7,045 nucleotides of DNA. Source: Acidobacteriota bacterium (lineage in GTDB: Bacteria; Acidobacteriota; Blastocatellia; Pyrinomonadales; Pyrinomonadaceae). Where the stretch lies: the NCBI GenBank assembly GCA_019247865.1, contig JAFBAJ010000428.1:1-7045 (forward strand), written 5' to 3'. A program made the translations under genes and the position numbers. Below the pieces are notes generated by a model. The model ran no database searches and had not been told where the DNA came from. It saw only the letters and a program-made list of their open reading frames with translations. Below, piece after piece: positions 1 through 5,658 of this stretch (positions within the stretch are counted from its first letter, which is position 1; each line of letters starts with the position of its first letter).

Positions 1-565
1 TTACAAGCCCTCCTGCCCGATTGAAAAGCGCGGCACGCAGCCGCCGGGACAGCACGGCAACTCGATGCGGCGCGGCAAGGCGCTCGTCGGCTACGGTCAG
101 CAGCTCCGCGAAAAGCAGAAGGTCAAGAGAATCTACTTTATCCTCGAAGGACAGTTTCGCAACTACTTCGAGAAGGCCGCGCGCCAGAAGGGCATCACGG
201 GCGAGAACCTGTTGTTCTTACTCGAACGCCGTCTGGACAACGCGGTCTATCGCGCCGGCTTCTCGACCTCGCGTCGACAGGCGCGCCAGCTCGTCAATCA
301 CGGACACATCGAAGTCAACGGACGCAAGGTTGACATCCCCTCCTTCCAGGTGAAGGTCGGCGATGTCATCTCGATCAAGGAAGCGAGCCGCAAGAACCCG
401 CACGTTGAGGGTGCCTGGCAGACGGCTGCCGGTCGCGGTCGTCCGTCCTGGATCTCTCCCGCCGACGGTGCGGAGATGAGCGCGCGGATCGCGACTTTGC
501 CTTCGCGCGCCGATGTGGATCGTTCGATCAACGAGCAGCTGATCGTCGAGCTTTATAGCAAGTAA
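1..565 (+). CDS. rpsD: 30S ribosomal protein S4, 5'-truncated
   Basis: S4 is a primary 16S rRNA-binding protein that nucleates 30S assembly; in several bacteria it also represses translation of its own operon. The frame is open from base 2, so the gene starts upstream of the window and the in-frame ATG at 65 is internal. The 187 visible residues begin with YKPSC and contain PPGQHG and [11 protein letters not shown], both S4 hallmarks. The S4 RNA-binding domain lies at about visible residues 76-127 ([12 protein letters not shown], then [15 protein letters not shown]). The C-terminus ends in the conserved [11 protein letters not shown]. About 20-26 residues are missing compared with the usual 205-210. 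Base 1 is T, which would suit a Cys codon, so the start could read C-Y-K-P-S-C, half of the zinc-binding CxxC/CX4C set of zinc-containing S4 proteins; only the second Cys is actually seen. The next gene is rpoA, the standard order in the alpha operon. Confidence 0.97.
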   Translation, partial: YKPSCPIEKRGTQPPGQHGNSMRRGKALVGYGQQLREKQKVKRIYFILEGQFRNYFEKAARQKGITGENLLFLLERRLDNAVYRAGFSTSRRQARQLVNHGHIEVNGRKVDIPSFQVKVGDVISIKEASRKNPHVEGAWQTAAGRGRPSWISPADGAEMSARIATLPSRADVDRSINEQLIVELYSK

Positions 566-571
566 TCGAAC

Positions 572-649
572 CAGCATCCCGTGCGTCGCGGGCGCGAGCC
601 GTTTCATCAGAGCGCCGCGCCCGACACGCGCCGGATGCTGAAGCTTTTT
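572..649 (+). terminator. Long imperfect stem-loop with short T-tract, rpsD-rpoA gap
   Basis: Bases 572-596 pair with 616-640 across a 19-base loop. The 25 positions give 21 Watson-Crick pairs, one G-T wobble and three mismatches. The outer eight pairs (CAGCATCC with GGATGCTG) and the inner eight are perfect. A run of five T follows at 645-649, four bases after the stem. This looks like an intrinsic terminator or attenuator, but rpsD, rpoA and rplQ are normally co-transcribed, so partial read-through or an RNA-processing/stability role is as likely. The hairpin is clear in the sequence; its function is inferred. Confidence 0.5.
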
Positions 650-678
650 ACTGATTTACTTCAGGGTCGAAAAAAATT

Positions 679-1731
679 ATGGCTATGGATCAAAATAATC
701 TCTGGACGGGTTTTCAGATGCCGCGCAGGCTCGCGGCTGAAGCAGAGACGATGACCGAACGCTACGGGCGGTTCTCGGCGCAGCCGTTCGAGCGCGGCTT
801 CGGCACGACGATGGGCAACTCTTTGCGCCGCGCGCTGCTCTCTTCGATTGAGGGCGCGGCCATCACTGCGGTCAAGATCGAGGGCGTCGAACACGAGTTC
901 TCTTCGATCAACGGTGTGGTCGAGGACGCGACCGACGTGATTCTGAATCTCAAGCAGGTGCCTTTCAAATTGCACGGCACGGAGCCTAAGACGCTGACCA
1001 TCAACAAGGACGGCGCGGGCGAAGTCCTCTCCGGCGACATCGAAGCCGATGCAGACGTGGAAGTCCTGGATAAGAACATCCACATCGCGACGGTGAGCGA
1101 GGGCGGCTCTCTGAACATCGAGATGAGATTAAAGCGCGGCCGCGGCTACGTTTCCGCCGACCGCAATTTCGACGAAGACCTCTCGCTCGGCTACATCCCG
1201 ATTGATTCGGTGCACACGCCCGTCAAGAAGGTCAACTACAACGTCGAGGCCGCGCGCCTCGGACAGAACACGGAGTTCGACAAGCTGACGATTGAGGTCT
1301 GGACGGACGGCTCGGTCAAGCCGGACGACGCCATCGGTCTGGCGGCCAAGCTCATCAAGGATCACATGTCCATCTTCATCAACTTTGAAGAGGACACCGA
1401 TGATTTCGCTTACGCTAACATGGAGCGTCCGCCGCTGCCGCGCAACGACGTGCTCGACAAGAGCGTGGACGAGCTGGAGCTCTCTGTGCGCTCCTACAAT
1501 TGCCTGAAGAACGCGGACATTCGCACGATCCGCGACCTCGTGCAGCGCTCGGAAAGAGAGATGCTGGCGACCAAAAACTTCGGCAAGAAATCCCTCAACG
1601 AGATCAAAGACATTCTCAACGGAATGGGCCTCGATTTCGGGATGGAGTTTGACGAGCAGGGCAATCCGATTCCCGGCACGGGCGGGCGCGACGGCGACCT
1701 CAGCGATTACGAAGACACGGACGAAGATTAA
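679..1731 (+). CDS. rpoA: DNA-directed RNA polymerase subunit alpha
   Basis: The alpha subunit dimerises to scaffold assembly of beta and beta' and contacts promoter UP elements and activators. The 350-residue product has the usual two domains. The N-terminal domain (about residues 8-240) carries [20 protein letters not shown] at 30-49, the dimerisation/assembly signature, and [16 protein letters not shown] at 55-70. A linker of about 20 residues leads to the C-terminal domain (about 257-325). The DNA-binding set known from E. coli is intact: R271, N274, C275 and K277 in [12 protein letters not shown], and G302, K304, S305 and E308 in [13 protein letters not shown]. The last ~25 residues form an acidic tail (DYEDTDED end). 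The start at 679 gives M-A-M; the ATG at 685 is a close alternative. The only Shine-Dalgarno-like run is AGGG at 663-666, 12 bases from the start, so initiation signals are weak. It lies between rpsD and rplQ as expected. Confidence 0.98.
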   Translation: MAMDQNNLWTGFQMPRRLAAEAETMTERYGRFSAQPFERGFGTTMGNSLRRALLSSIEGAAITAVKIEGVEHEFSSINGVVEDATDVILNLKQVPFKLHGTEPKTLTINKDGAGEVLSGDIEADADVEVLDKNIHIATVSEGGSLNIEMRLKRGRGYVSADRNFDEDLSLGYIPIDSVHTPVKKVNYNVEAARLGQNTEFDKLTIEVWTDGSVKPDDAIGLAAKLIKDHMSIFINFEEDTDDFAYANMERPPLPRNDVLDKSVDELELSVRSYNCLKNADIRTIRDLVQRSEREMLATKNFGKKSLNEIKDILNGMGLDFGMEFDEQGNPIPGTGGRDGDLSDYEDTDED

Positions 1732-1737
1732 AAAGGC

Positions 1738-1792
1738 AGTGACGAGTGAGAGGCGACGAGGCTTTCACTCGTCACTTCTTATTTATCACTTA
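1738..1792 (+). repeat. Heptamer-built palindrome between rpoA and rplQ
   Basis: AGTGACGAGTGA (1738-1749) is the exact reverse complement of TCACTCGTCACT (1765-1776). Three further pairs (one of them G-T) bring the stem to 15 bp with a 9-base loop. Both arms read as heptamers. The left arm has AGTGACG, AGTGAGA and the degenerate GGCGACG (1738-1758). The right arm has TCACTCG, TCACTTC, the degenerate TTATTTA and TCACTTA (1765-1792). The right side is T-rich, so it could also end transcription weakly, although rplQ follows only eight bases later. The palindrome is certain; the heptamer reading is my interpretation. Confidence 0.65.
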
Positions 1793-1800
1793 AAAAAGCT

Positions 1801-2541
1801 ATGAGACACTTAAAGGCACATCGCAAACTGGGGCGCACGACGGAGCATCGCATGTCCATGCTGCGCAACCTGGCGACTTCACTCATCAACGCGCAGGACG
1901 AGCGCATCATCACGACGCTGCCTAAGGCGAAAGAGCTGCGCCCGTTCATCGAGCGCGCCATCACGCTCTCGCGCAAAGCGCAGGGACTCGAAGGCGACAA
2001 TGCCGCCGTCCAGGCCGTGCACCTGCGTCGTCAGGCGGCGACGTTCTTCCATTCCGGCAATCGTCAGCAGGCCGCTTCGAGCGGGCGACGCGGGCAGCAG
2101 CGCGCGCCGCGCACGGCTGGCGTCGCGGCTCTGAAACGGCTCTTCGATGAGCTGGGCGAGCGCTTCAAGGATCGTCCGGGCGGCTACACGCGCATCATCA
2201 AGCTCGGCCGCCGCGAGGGCGACAACGCCGAGCTGGCGATCATCGAGCTGGTGGACAATCCGAAAGAGCGGTTGGCAATCGAGAACGCCGCCAAGCGCGC
2301 CAAGTCCGGCGGAGTCGGCAAGAAGAAGACGGCCAAGGCGAGCGAGTCAGCCGCCGCGAAGGGCGGACGCCGCGCCGGGAAAGACAAAGCGGACAAGACC
2401 TTCGAGAAGGAAGAGACGACCGCCGCGCGCGGCAGCGGCGAGGAGGTGACCGACGAGCAGTTGGAAGCCAACAAGCCTCAGGGCGGACGCCGCGCGAAGA
2501 AGACGGAGCAGACGGCCGAAGAACAGGACACAAACGAATAG
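1801..2541 (+). CDS. rplQ: 50S ribosomal protein L17, with insertion and long C-terminal tail
   Basis: L17 is a 50S subunit protein. The start is fixed by MRHLKAHRKLGRTTEHRMSM, which matches the family N-terminus, although no Shine-Dalgarno is visible in the AT-rich bases before it. The core resumes at KRLFDELGERFKDRPGGYTR (112-131) and IIKLGRREGDNAELAIIELV (132-151), the usual L17 C-terminal half. Two things are unusual. Residues about 85-107 form a Gln/Arg/Ser/Ala-rich insertion between the two conserved halves. Residues about 155-246 form a low-complexity tail rich in Lys, Ala and Glu, basic at first and acidic at the end. The product is 246 residues against roughly 115-130 for a minimal L17. 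GGRRA occurs twice in the tail. The frame is open throughout and GC-rich codon use continues, so it reads as a genuine extension and not a frameshift. Identity as L17 is secure; the role of the extra segments is unknown. Confidence 0.96.
   Translation: MRHLKAHRKLGRTTEHRMSMLRNLATSLINAQDERIITTLPKAKELRPFIERAITLSRKAQGLEGDNAAVQAVHLRRQAATFFHSGNRQQAASSGRRGQQRAPRTAGVAALKRLFDELGERFKDRPGGYTRIIKLGRREGDNAELAIIELVDNPKERLAIENAAKRAKSGGVGKKKTAKASESAAAKGGRRAGKDKADKTFEKEETTAARGSGEEVTDEQLEANKPQGGRRAKKTEQTAEEQDTNE
2361..2495 (+). repeat. 15-bp direct repeat in the rplQ tail
   Basis: GGGCGGACGCCGCGC occurs at 2361-2375 and again at 2481-2495, exactly 120 bases apart. Both copies are in frame and encode GGRRA in the low-complexity tail of L17. 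The in-frame 120-base spacing would suit a tail that grew or shrinks by repeat recombination, but the sequence between the copies shows no obvious larger duplication. Confidence 0.6.
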
Positions 2542-2565
2542 AGGCGCAGAGCCTCTTATCGAGCG

Positions 2566-2607
2566 GCGCGTGACTCCCTGACTCGAACGGGTTCGAGCTT
2601 CACGCGC
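2566..2607 (+). promoter_or_regulatory. Two-part stem-loop 1 in the rplQ-accB gap
   Basis: The outer arms GCGCGTGA (2566-2573) and TCACGCGC (2600-2607) are exact reverse complements. The inner arms CTCGAAC (2582-2588) and GTTCGAG (2591-2597) are also exact. An asymmetric internal loop (8 bases left, 2 right) separates them. No T-tract follows, so it is not a canonical intrinsic terminator. It may be a 3' end structure for the rplQ transcript or part of the accB leader. A smaller 6-bp hairpin (2540-2545 with 2551-2556) lies at the rplQ stop codon. Confidence 0.45.
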
Positions 2608-2614
2608 AAGAGCC

Positions 2615-2697
2615 GACCCGAGAGCCTCAATTTATCGTCGGCGCGCTTCACTTTGAAAGCACCCGTGCGATATGAGGCTCTTCGCTTTGTCCGGGTC
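2615..2697 (+). promoter_or_regulatory. Bulged long stem-loop 2, accB leader
   Basis: Three perfect helices stack: GACCCG (2615-2620) with CGGGTC (2692-2697), AGAGCCTCA (2621-2629) with TGAGGCTCT (2673-2681), and TATCG (2633-2637) with CGATA (2668-2672). That is 20 pairs in 83 bases, broken by a 10-base bulge on the right and a 3-base bulge on the left. It sits 28 bases before the chosen accB start. It could be a cis-regulatory RNA for accBC. I could not match it to any known riboswitch class, and I see no convincing promoter in the rest of this 183-base gap (2542-2724). Confidence 0.4.
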
Positions 2698-2724
2698 TGT
2701 AGAGAACGCGGAGCGCAAACTAAA

Positions 2725-3399
2725 ATGAGCGATCAGGAAACACCACAAACACCCTCCGGCGAAGAGCAGCAGAAGTCCGGGCAGGCTGAGCGCGCCGGGC
2801 GCGAAGGTCGAGAGAGCCGTGAAGCACGTGAAGGTCGTGAACGCAATCGCGGCCGTCGCCGTCACAGCACACAGCCGCAGCGCACGCATGAGCATGCGTT
2901 GAACATGGAGGAACTGCGTGAGCTGGTCGAGCTGATCAACGAATACGGCTTCACCGATTTCGAGCTGGAGAACAAGGACGTGCGCGTGCGCCTGCGCCGC
3001 GAGCTAGCGCCGCAGGTCATCTCCGCGCCGGCAGCGCCGCCGACCGTCATGCAGTCGCCCGCCGCGACGCAGGCCGCGCAGACGCCCGCGACTTCCGGCT
3101 CCGCCGAGAAGGCTGCGACTGCCGCTCCGTCAACCGAGCCGGCAGCCTCAGAAGATGAAGGGCTGCACATCATCACGGCTCCCATCGTCGGCACTTTCTA
3201 TCGCTCGCCTTCGCCGACGGCGGAGCCCTTCGTCAGCATCGGCAGCCAGACCAGGCGCGGCCAGGTCGTCTGCATCATCGAAGCGATGAAGCTCATGAAC
3301 GAGATAGAGTCCGATTTCGACGGAGTTATCGCCAAGATTTACGTCGAGAACGGCCAGCCGGTCGAATACGGTCAGCCGTTGTTCGGGATTAAGGCATGA
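2725..3399 (+). CDS. accB: Acetyl-CoA carboxylase biotin carboxyl carrier protein (BCCP)
   Basis: BCCP carries the biotin that AccC carboxylates and that carboxyltransferase uses to make malonyl-CoA, the committed step of fatty-acid synthesis. From the ATG at 2725 the product has 224 residues. Residues 1-58 form a hydrophilic extension with a dense Arg/Glu/Gly stretch at 25-46. A conserved N-terminal helix region follows at 61-92 ([20 protein letters not shown]). An Ala/Pro-rich flexible linker spans about 95-145. The biotinyl domain (about 147-224) has [19 protein letters not shown] and [10 protein letters not shown], with biotin-accepting Lys189. I chose 2725 because a GGAG lies at 2710-2713, 11 bases before. 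The frame is also open from an ATG at 2653, but that start would lie inside the leader fold. An ATG at 2905 would give a 164-residue protein close to the usual BCCP length, but I see no clear Shine-Dalgarno there. The stop overlaps the accC start. Confidence 0.95.
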   Translation: MSDQETPQTPSGEEQQKSGQAERAGREGRESREAREGRERNRGRRRHSTQPQRTHEHALNMEELRELVELINEYGFTDFELENKDVRVRLRRELAPQVISAPAAPPTVMQSPAATQAAQTPATSGSAEKAATAAPSTEPAASEDEGLHIITAPIVGTFYRSPSPTAEPFVSIGSQTRRGQVVCIIEAMKLMNEIESDFDGVIAKIYVENGQPVEYGQPLFGIKA

Positions 3400-4787
3400 G
3401 TCGTAAGTTCAAAAAAATCCTGATCGCCAATCGCGGCGAGATCGCGTGCCGGATTATCTGGACGTGCAAGGAAATGGGCATCAAGACGGTGGCTATCTAC
3501 AGCGAGGCCGACCGCGACTCTTTGCACGTGCGCTTTGCCGATGAAGCGATCTGTATCGGCCCGGCTCCTTCGGCGCAGAGCTATCTCAACATCCCCGCTG
3601 TCATCAGCGCGGCCGAGATCGCCAACGTCGATGCGATCCATCCCGGCTACGGCTTTCTGGCCGAGTCCGCCTACTTCGCAGAGATCTGCGAGGCCTGCAA
3701 CATCAAGTTCATCGGCCCGCGCCCGAATGTGATTCGCATGATGGGGGATAAGGTCGAAGCGCGCCGCGCGATGCAGGAAGCGGGCGTCCCCATCCTGCCC
3801 GGCAGCCCGGACCCACTGGAGACGGAGGAAGAAGCCCTCACGCTCGCGCGCGAGATAGGCTTTCCGGTGATCGTCAAGGCGGCGGCGGGCGGCGGCGGGC
3901 GCGGGATGCGTATCGTGCGGACGGAGGAAGAGTTAGGTCCCGCGCTCGAAATGGCTTCGACCGAAGCGGCGGCGGCCTTCAAGAACGGCGATGTCTACAT
4001 CGAGCGCTACATCGAGCGCCCGCGCCACATCGAGATACAGGTGCTCGCGGACGAGTACGGCGCGTGCATCCATCTCGGCGAGCGCGAATGCACGATCCAG
4101 CGTCGCCACCAGAAGCTCCTCGAAGAAGCACCTTCGCCTGTGCTCACGCCTGAGCTGCGCGAGCGGATGGGCGAGGCTGCGGTCAATGCCTGCAAGCGCA
4201 TCGGCTATTCGAGCGCGGGCACGTTCGAGTTCCTGCTGGACGAGGACGGCAGCTTCTATTTCATGGAGATGAACACGCGCATACAGGTCGAGCATCCGGT
4301 GACCGAGATGGTCACGCTCGCGGACATCGTGCGCAATCAGATCAGGATCGCGGAAGGCGAAGAGCTCGGTTACACGCAGGATGACCTGCTCATCGTCGGC
4401 CACTCCATCGAATGCCGCATCAACGCAGAGCATCCGGAAACCTTCACGCCGTCGCCCGGGCAGATCACGGCTTTCAACCTGCCGTGCGGCCCCGGCGTGC
4501 GCGTGGACACGGCTGCTTACGCGGGCTACGTCGTCCCGCCATTTTACGATTCGATGATCGCCAAAGTGATCGTCCACGCGCGAACGAGAGAGCTGGCGAT
4601 TGCGCGTATGAAGCGTGCTTTGGGAGCGATGGTCATCGAAGGCATTAAGACGACGATTCCTTTGCAGCTCAAGATCATGGACGATCCGAATTTTCGCGCG
4701 GGCAGGTTTTCGACCAAGTTTATGGAAGAATTCCTGTCGGCCAACGGCGCTAAGGGGCCTGCCAAAAATGCCCTCACCGCGCGTTGA
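3396..4787 (+). CDS. accC: Acetyl-CoA carboxylase biotin carboxylase subunit
   Basis: AccC uses ATP and bicarbonate to carboxylate biotin on BCCP in the cytoplasm. The 463-residue length is typical. [16 protein letters not shown] opens the N-terminal domain (from residue 6), and [13 protein letters not shown] (78-90) is the family signature. The ATP-grasp glycine-rich loop is [10 protein letters not shown] (161-170). Catalytic and ligand residues match E. coli AccC by position: K119, K161, H211, K240, E278, E291, N293, R295 and E299 ([12 protein letters not shown]) and R341. The start codon overlaps the accB stop as ATGA, indicating translational coupling and a shared transcript. GGGA at 3385-3388 may serve as ribosome-binding site. 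The stop codon at 4785-4787 lies inside the -35 element of the next promoter. Pyruvate and propionyl-CoA carboxylase subunits are homologous, but the separate short accB directly upstream points to acetyl-CoA carboxylase. No accA or accD is in the window. Confidence 0.97.
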   Translation: MSRKFKKILIANRGEIACRIIWTCKEMGIKTVAIYSEADRDSLHVRFADEAICIGPAPSAQSYLNIPAVISAAEIANVDAIHPGYGFLAESAYFAEICEACNIKFIGPRPNVIRMMGDKVEARRAMQEAGVPILPGSPDPLETEEEALTLAREIGFPVIVKAAAGGGGRGMRIVRTEEELGPALEMASTEAAAAFKNGDVYIERYIERPRHIEIQVLADEYGACIHLGERECTIQRRHQKLLEEAPSPVLTPELRERMGEAAVNACKRIGYSSAGTFEFLLDEDGSFYFMEMNTRIQVEHPVTEMVTLADIVRNQIRIAEGEELGYTQDDLLIVGHSIECRINAEHPETFTPSPGQITAFNLPCGPGVRVDTAAYAGYVVPPFYDSMIAKVIVHARTRELAIARMKRALGAMVIEGIKTTIPLQLKIMDDPNFRAGRFSTKFMEEFLSANGAKGPAKNALTAR

Positions 4788-4812
4788 CGCTGCCGCTTAA
4801 AGCACCTATAAT
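4784..4812 (+). promoter_or_regulatory. Near-consensus sigma-70 promoter for rplU
   Basis: TTGACG (-35, 4784-4789) and a perfect TATAAT (-10, 4807-4812) are separated by exactly 17 bases. Only the last -35 base departs from TTGACA. The expected transcription start is near 4818-4821, giving a leader of about 45 bases before the rplU ATG. The -35 box contains the accC stop codon. It is the only convincing promoter I find in the window and should set expression of rplU-rpmA and possibly obgE-nadD. Confidence 0.85.
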
Positions 4813-4827
4813 AAACGACTTTTCTAT

Positions 4828-4847
4828 GGCAGGTTTTGGCTGCTGCC
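4828..4847 (+). promoter_or_regulatory. Small hairpin in the rplU 5' leader
   Basis: GGCAG (4828-4832) pairs with CTGCC (4843-4847) across a 10-base loop, ending one base before the rplU ribosome-binding site. Ribosomal-protein leaders, including an L21 leader in Firmicutes, can bind their product to shut down translation; whether this short stem does so is speculation. A 5-bp stem alone is weak evidence. Confidence 0.25.
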
Positions 4848-4848
4848 G

Positions 4849-4855
4849 AAGGGAG
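4849..4855 (+). promoter_or_regulatory. Ribosome-binding site of rplU
   Basis: AAGGGAG ends nine bases before the ATG at 4865. It is one of only two strong Shine-Dalgarno sequences in the window; rpmA has the other, whereas rpoA, rplQ and obgE have weak or none. Confidence 0.8.
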
Positions 4856-4864
4856 TAACAGAGA

Positions 4865-5176
4865 ATGGCTTACGCAATAATCAGATCCGGCGGTAAACAG
4901 TTCCGCGTCGAACAGGGCGCGACCGTGCGCGTGCCTTTGATGGATAAAGAGGCCGGCGCAACAGTCGAGCTGGAGACGCTCATCGTCGGTGGCGGCGAGG
5001 GCGAAACCAGGATCGGCGCTCCGCTGGTGGACGGCGCGGGCGTCAACGCGACGGTCGTCGATCACGGGCGCGGCGAGAAGATCATCGTCTTCAAAAAGAA
5101 GCGGCGCAAGCAGTACAAGCGCACGCAGGGTCACCGCCAGGATTACACGACGCTGAAGATCGATTCAATCGGATAA
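4865..5176 (+). CDS. rplU: 50S ribosomal protein L21
   Basis: L21 binds 23S rRNA in the 50S subunit. The 103-residue product has the family length and motifs: [20 protein letters not shown] at the N-terminus, a central beta-rich section, and the basic [19 protein letters not shown] segment (77-95), which matches the KRR..K..GHRQ..T signature. The start is secure because the conserved N-terminus begins exactly at this ATG and AAGGGAG lies nine bases upstream. It is first in a transcription unit with rpmA and obgE, the order found in very many bacteria. Nothing in the protein itself is unusual. Confidence 0.98.
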   Translation: MAYAIIRSGGKQFRVEQGATVRVPLMDKEAGATVELETLIVGGGEGETRIGAPLVDGAGVNATVVDHGRGEKIIVFKKKRRKQYKRTQGHRQDYTTLKIDSIG

Positions 5177-5181
5177 GAGCA

Positions 5182-5262
5182 GGAGCCGGAAGCCAGAAGT
5201 CAGCAGCCAGAAGAAAAAGAATCCGTTTCTCTTCTGACTCCTGACTTCTGACTCCTGACTTC
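5182..5262 (+). repeat. Inverted heptamer array filling the rplU-rpmA gap
   Basis: The right side (5235-5262) is four tandem heptamers alternating TGACTCC and TGACTTC, a perfect period-14 repeat. The left side (5182-5209) holds four degenerate heptamers of the opposite sense: GGAGCCG, GAAGCCA, GAAGTCA, GCAGCCA. The arms 5192-5213 and 5231-5252 pair at 19 of 22 positions, and extra A-T pairs reach into the 17-base loop. The transcript should form a long hairpin. The array ends exactly where the rpmA ribosome-binding site begins. It resembles the heptameric short tandem repeats reported from cyanobacterial spacers; that likeness is from memory and not searched. Confidence 0.8.
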
Positions 5263-5263
5263 A

Positions 5264-5269
5264 GAGGAG
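5264..5269 (+). promoter_or_regulatory. Ribosome-binding site of rpmA
   Basis: GAGGAG ends eight bases before the rpmA ATG at 5278 and directly abuts the last heptamer repeat, so the repeat hairpin lies just upstream of the ribosome landing site. Confidence 0.8.
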
Positions 5270-5277
5270 TTTGAAAG

Positions 5278-5574
5278 ATGGCACACAAAAAAGGGGTCGG
5301 CTCATCGCGCAACGGTCGTGATTCCAATTCGCAGCGATTGGGCCTCAAAAAGTTTGGCGGCGAGCGCGTCCTGGGCGGGAACATTCTCGCGCGGCAGCGC
5401 GGCACGAAGTGGAAGCCGGGCAAGAATGTCGGGCGCGGCAAAGACGATACGCTCTTCGCCCTGATCGACGGCGTCGTCAAGTTCGAGGACAAAGGCCGCT
5501 CAGGGAAATTCATCAGCGTCTATCCGTCGGAGACAGCCGCTGCACCTGTCGAAGCCCCAGCGGCTGCCGCTTAA
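5278..5574 (+). CDS. rpmA: 50S ribosomal protein L27
   Basis: L27 sits near the peptidyl-transferase centre, where its N-terminus reaches the tRNA ends. The product begins [20 protein letters not shown], the canonical mature N-terminus, so there is no cleavable leader of the Firmicutes type. [20 protein letters not shown] follows at about 20-39, then [22 protein letters not shown] (written here as two adjoining family motifs, QRGTKWKPG and [12 protein letters not shown]) and a GxVKFEDKG segment. The product has 98 residues, slightly longer than the usual ~85, because of an Ala/Pro/Glu tail (last ~13 residues). It is the second gene of the rplU unit, with a strong GAGGAG eight bases before the ATG. 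Confidence 0.98.
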   Translation: MAHKKGVGSSRNGRDSNSQRLGLKKFGGERVLGGNILARQRGTKWKPGKNVGRGKDDTLFALIDGVVKFEDKGRSGKFISVYPSETAAAPVEAPAAAA

Positions 5575-5597
5575 GGTTGAGAGCAGTTACTGACTGC

Positions 5598-5644
5598 AAT
5601 GCGACGCCCGCGCTCATTCAAAAGCAAGCGACGGGCGTCGCATT
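5598..5644 (+). terminator. Perfect 13-bp stem-loop between rpmA and obgE
   Basis: AATGCGACGCCCG (5598-5610) and CGGGCGTCGCATT (5632-5644) are exact reverse complements. Four further pairs (CGCT 5611-5614 with AGCG 5627-5630) extend the helix past a bulged A. A small 5-bp hairpin (GCAGT 5583-5587 with ACTGC 5593-5597) comes directly before. Only a weak T-rich stretch follows, so this may be a partial terminator that lowers obgE relative to the ribosomal proteins, or a transcript-stabilising structure. No promoter is evident between the hairpin and obgE. Confidence 0.5.
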
Positions 5645-5658
5645 CTCATTGAAACAGC

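Noticed and set aside
65..67. ATG as the start of rpsD
   Set aside because: The conserved S4 residues PPGQHG and PSC are encoded upstream in the same frame back to the window edge, so the gene is truncated and this Met is internal.
2586..2600. tRNA T-loop-like GGTTCGAGC in the rplQ-accB gap
   Set aside because: The flanking bases do not form a T-arm, and no acceptor, D or anticodon arm is present; the motif is one arm of a simple hairpin.
2653..2655. Upstream ATG as the accB start
   Set aside because: It would add 24 residues without BCCP similarity and lies within the predicted leader fold; the ATG at 2725 has a better-placed GGAG.
2653..2726. Promoter for accB from TTGAAA (2653-2658) or TAAAAT (2721-2726)
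   Set aside because: Neither hexamer has a partner at a workable spacing of 16-18 bases, and the second overlaps the start codon.
3933..4577. 214-codon minus-strand frame opposite accC
   Set aside because: It is fully contained in the conserved biotin carboxylase gene, has no ribosome-binding site or motif, and reads as an antisense shadow.
5182..5262. Possible CRISPR or insertion-sequence end
   Set aside because: The units are 7 bases long and contiguous, with no spacers, no transposase and no target duplication, so it is a short tandem repeat palindrome.
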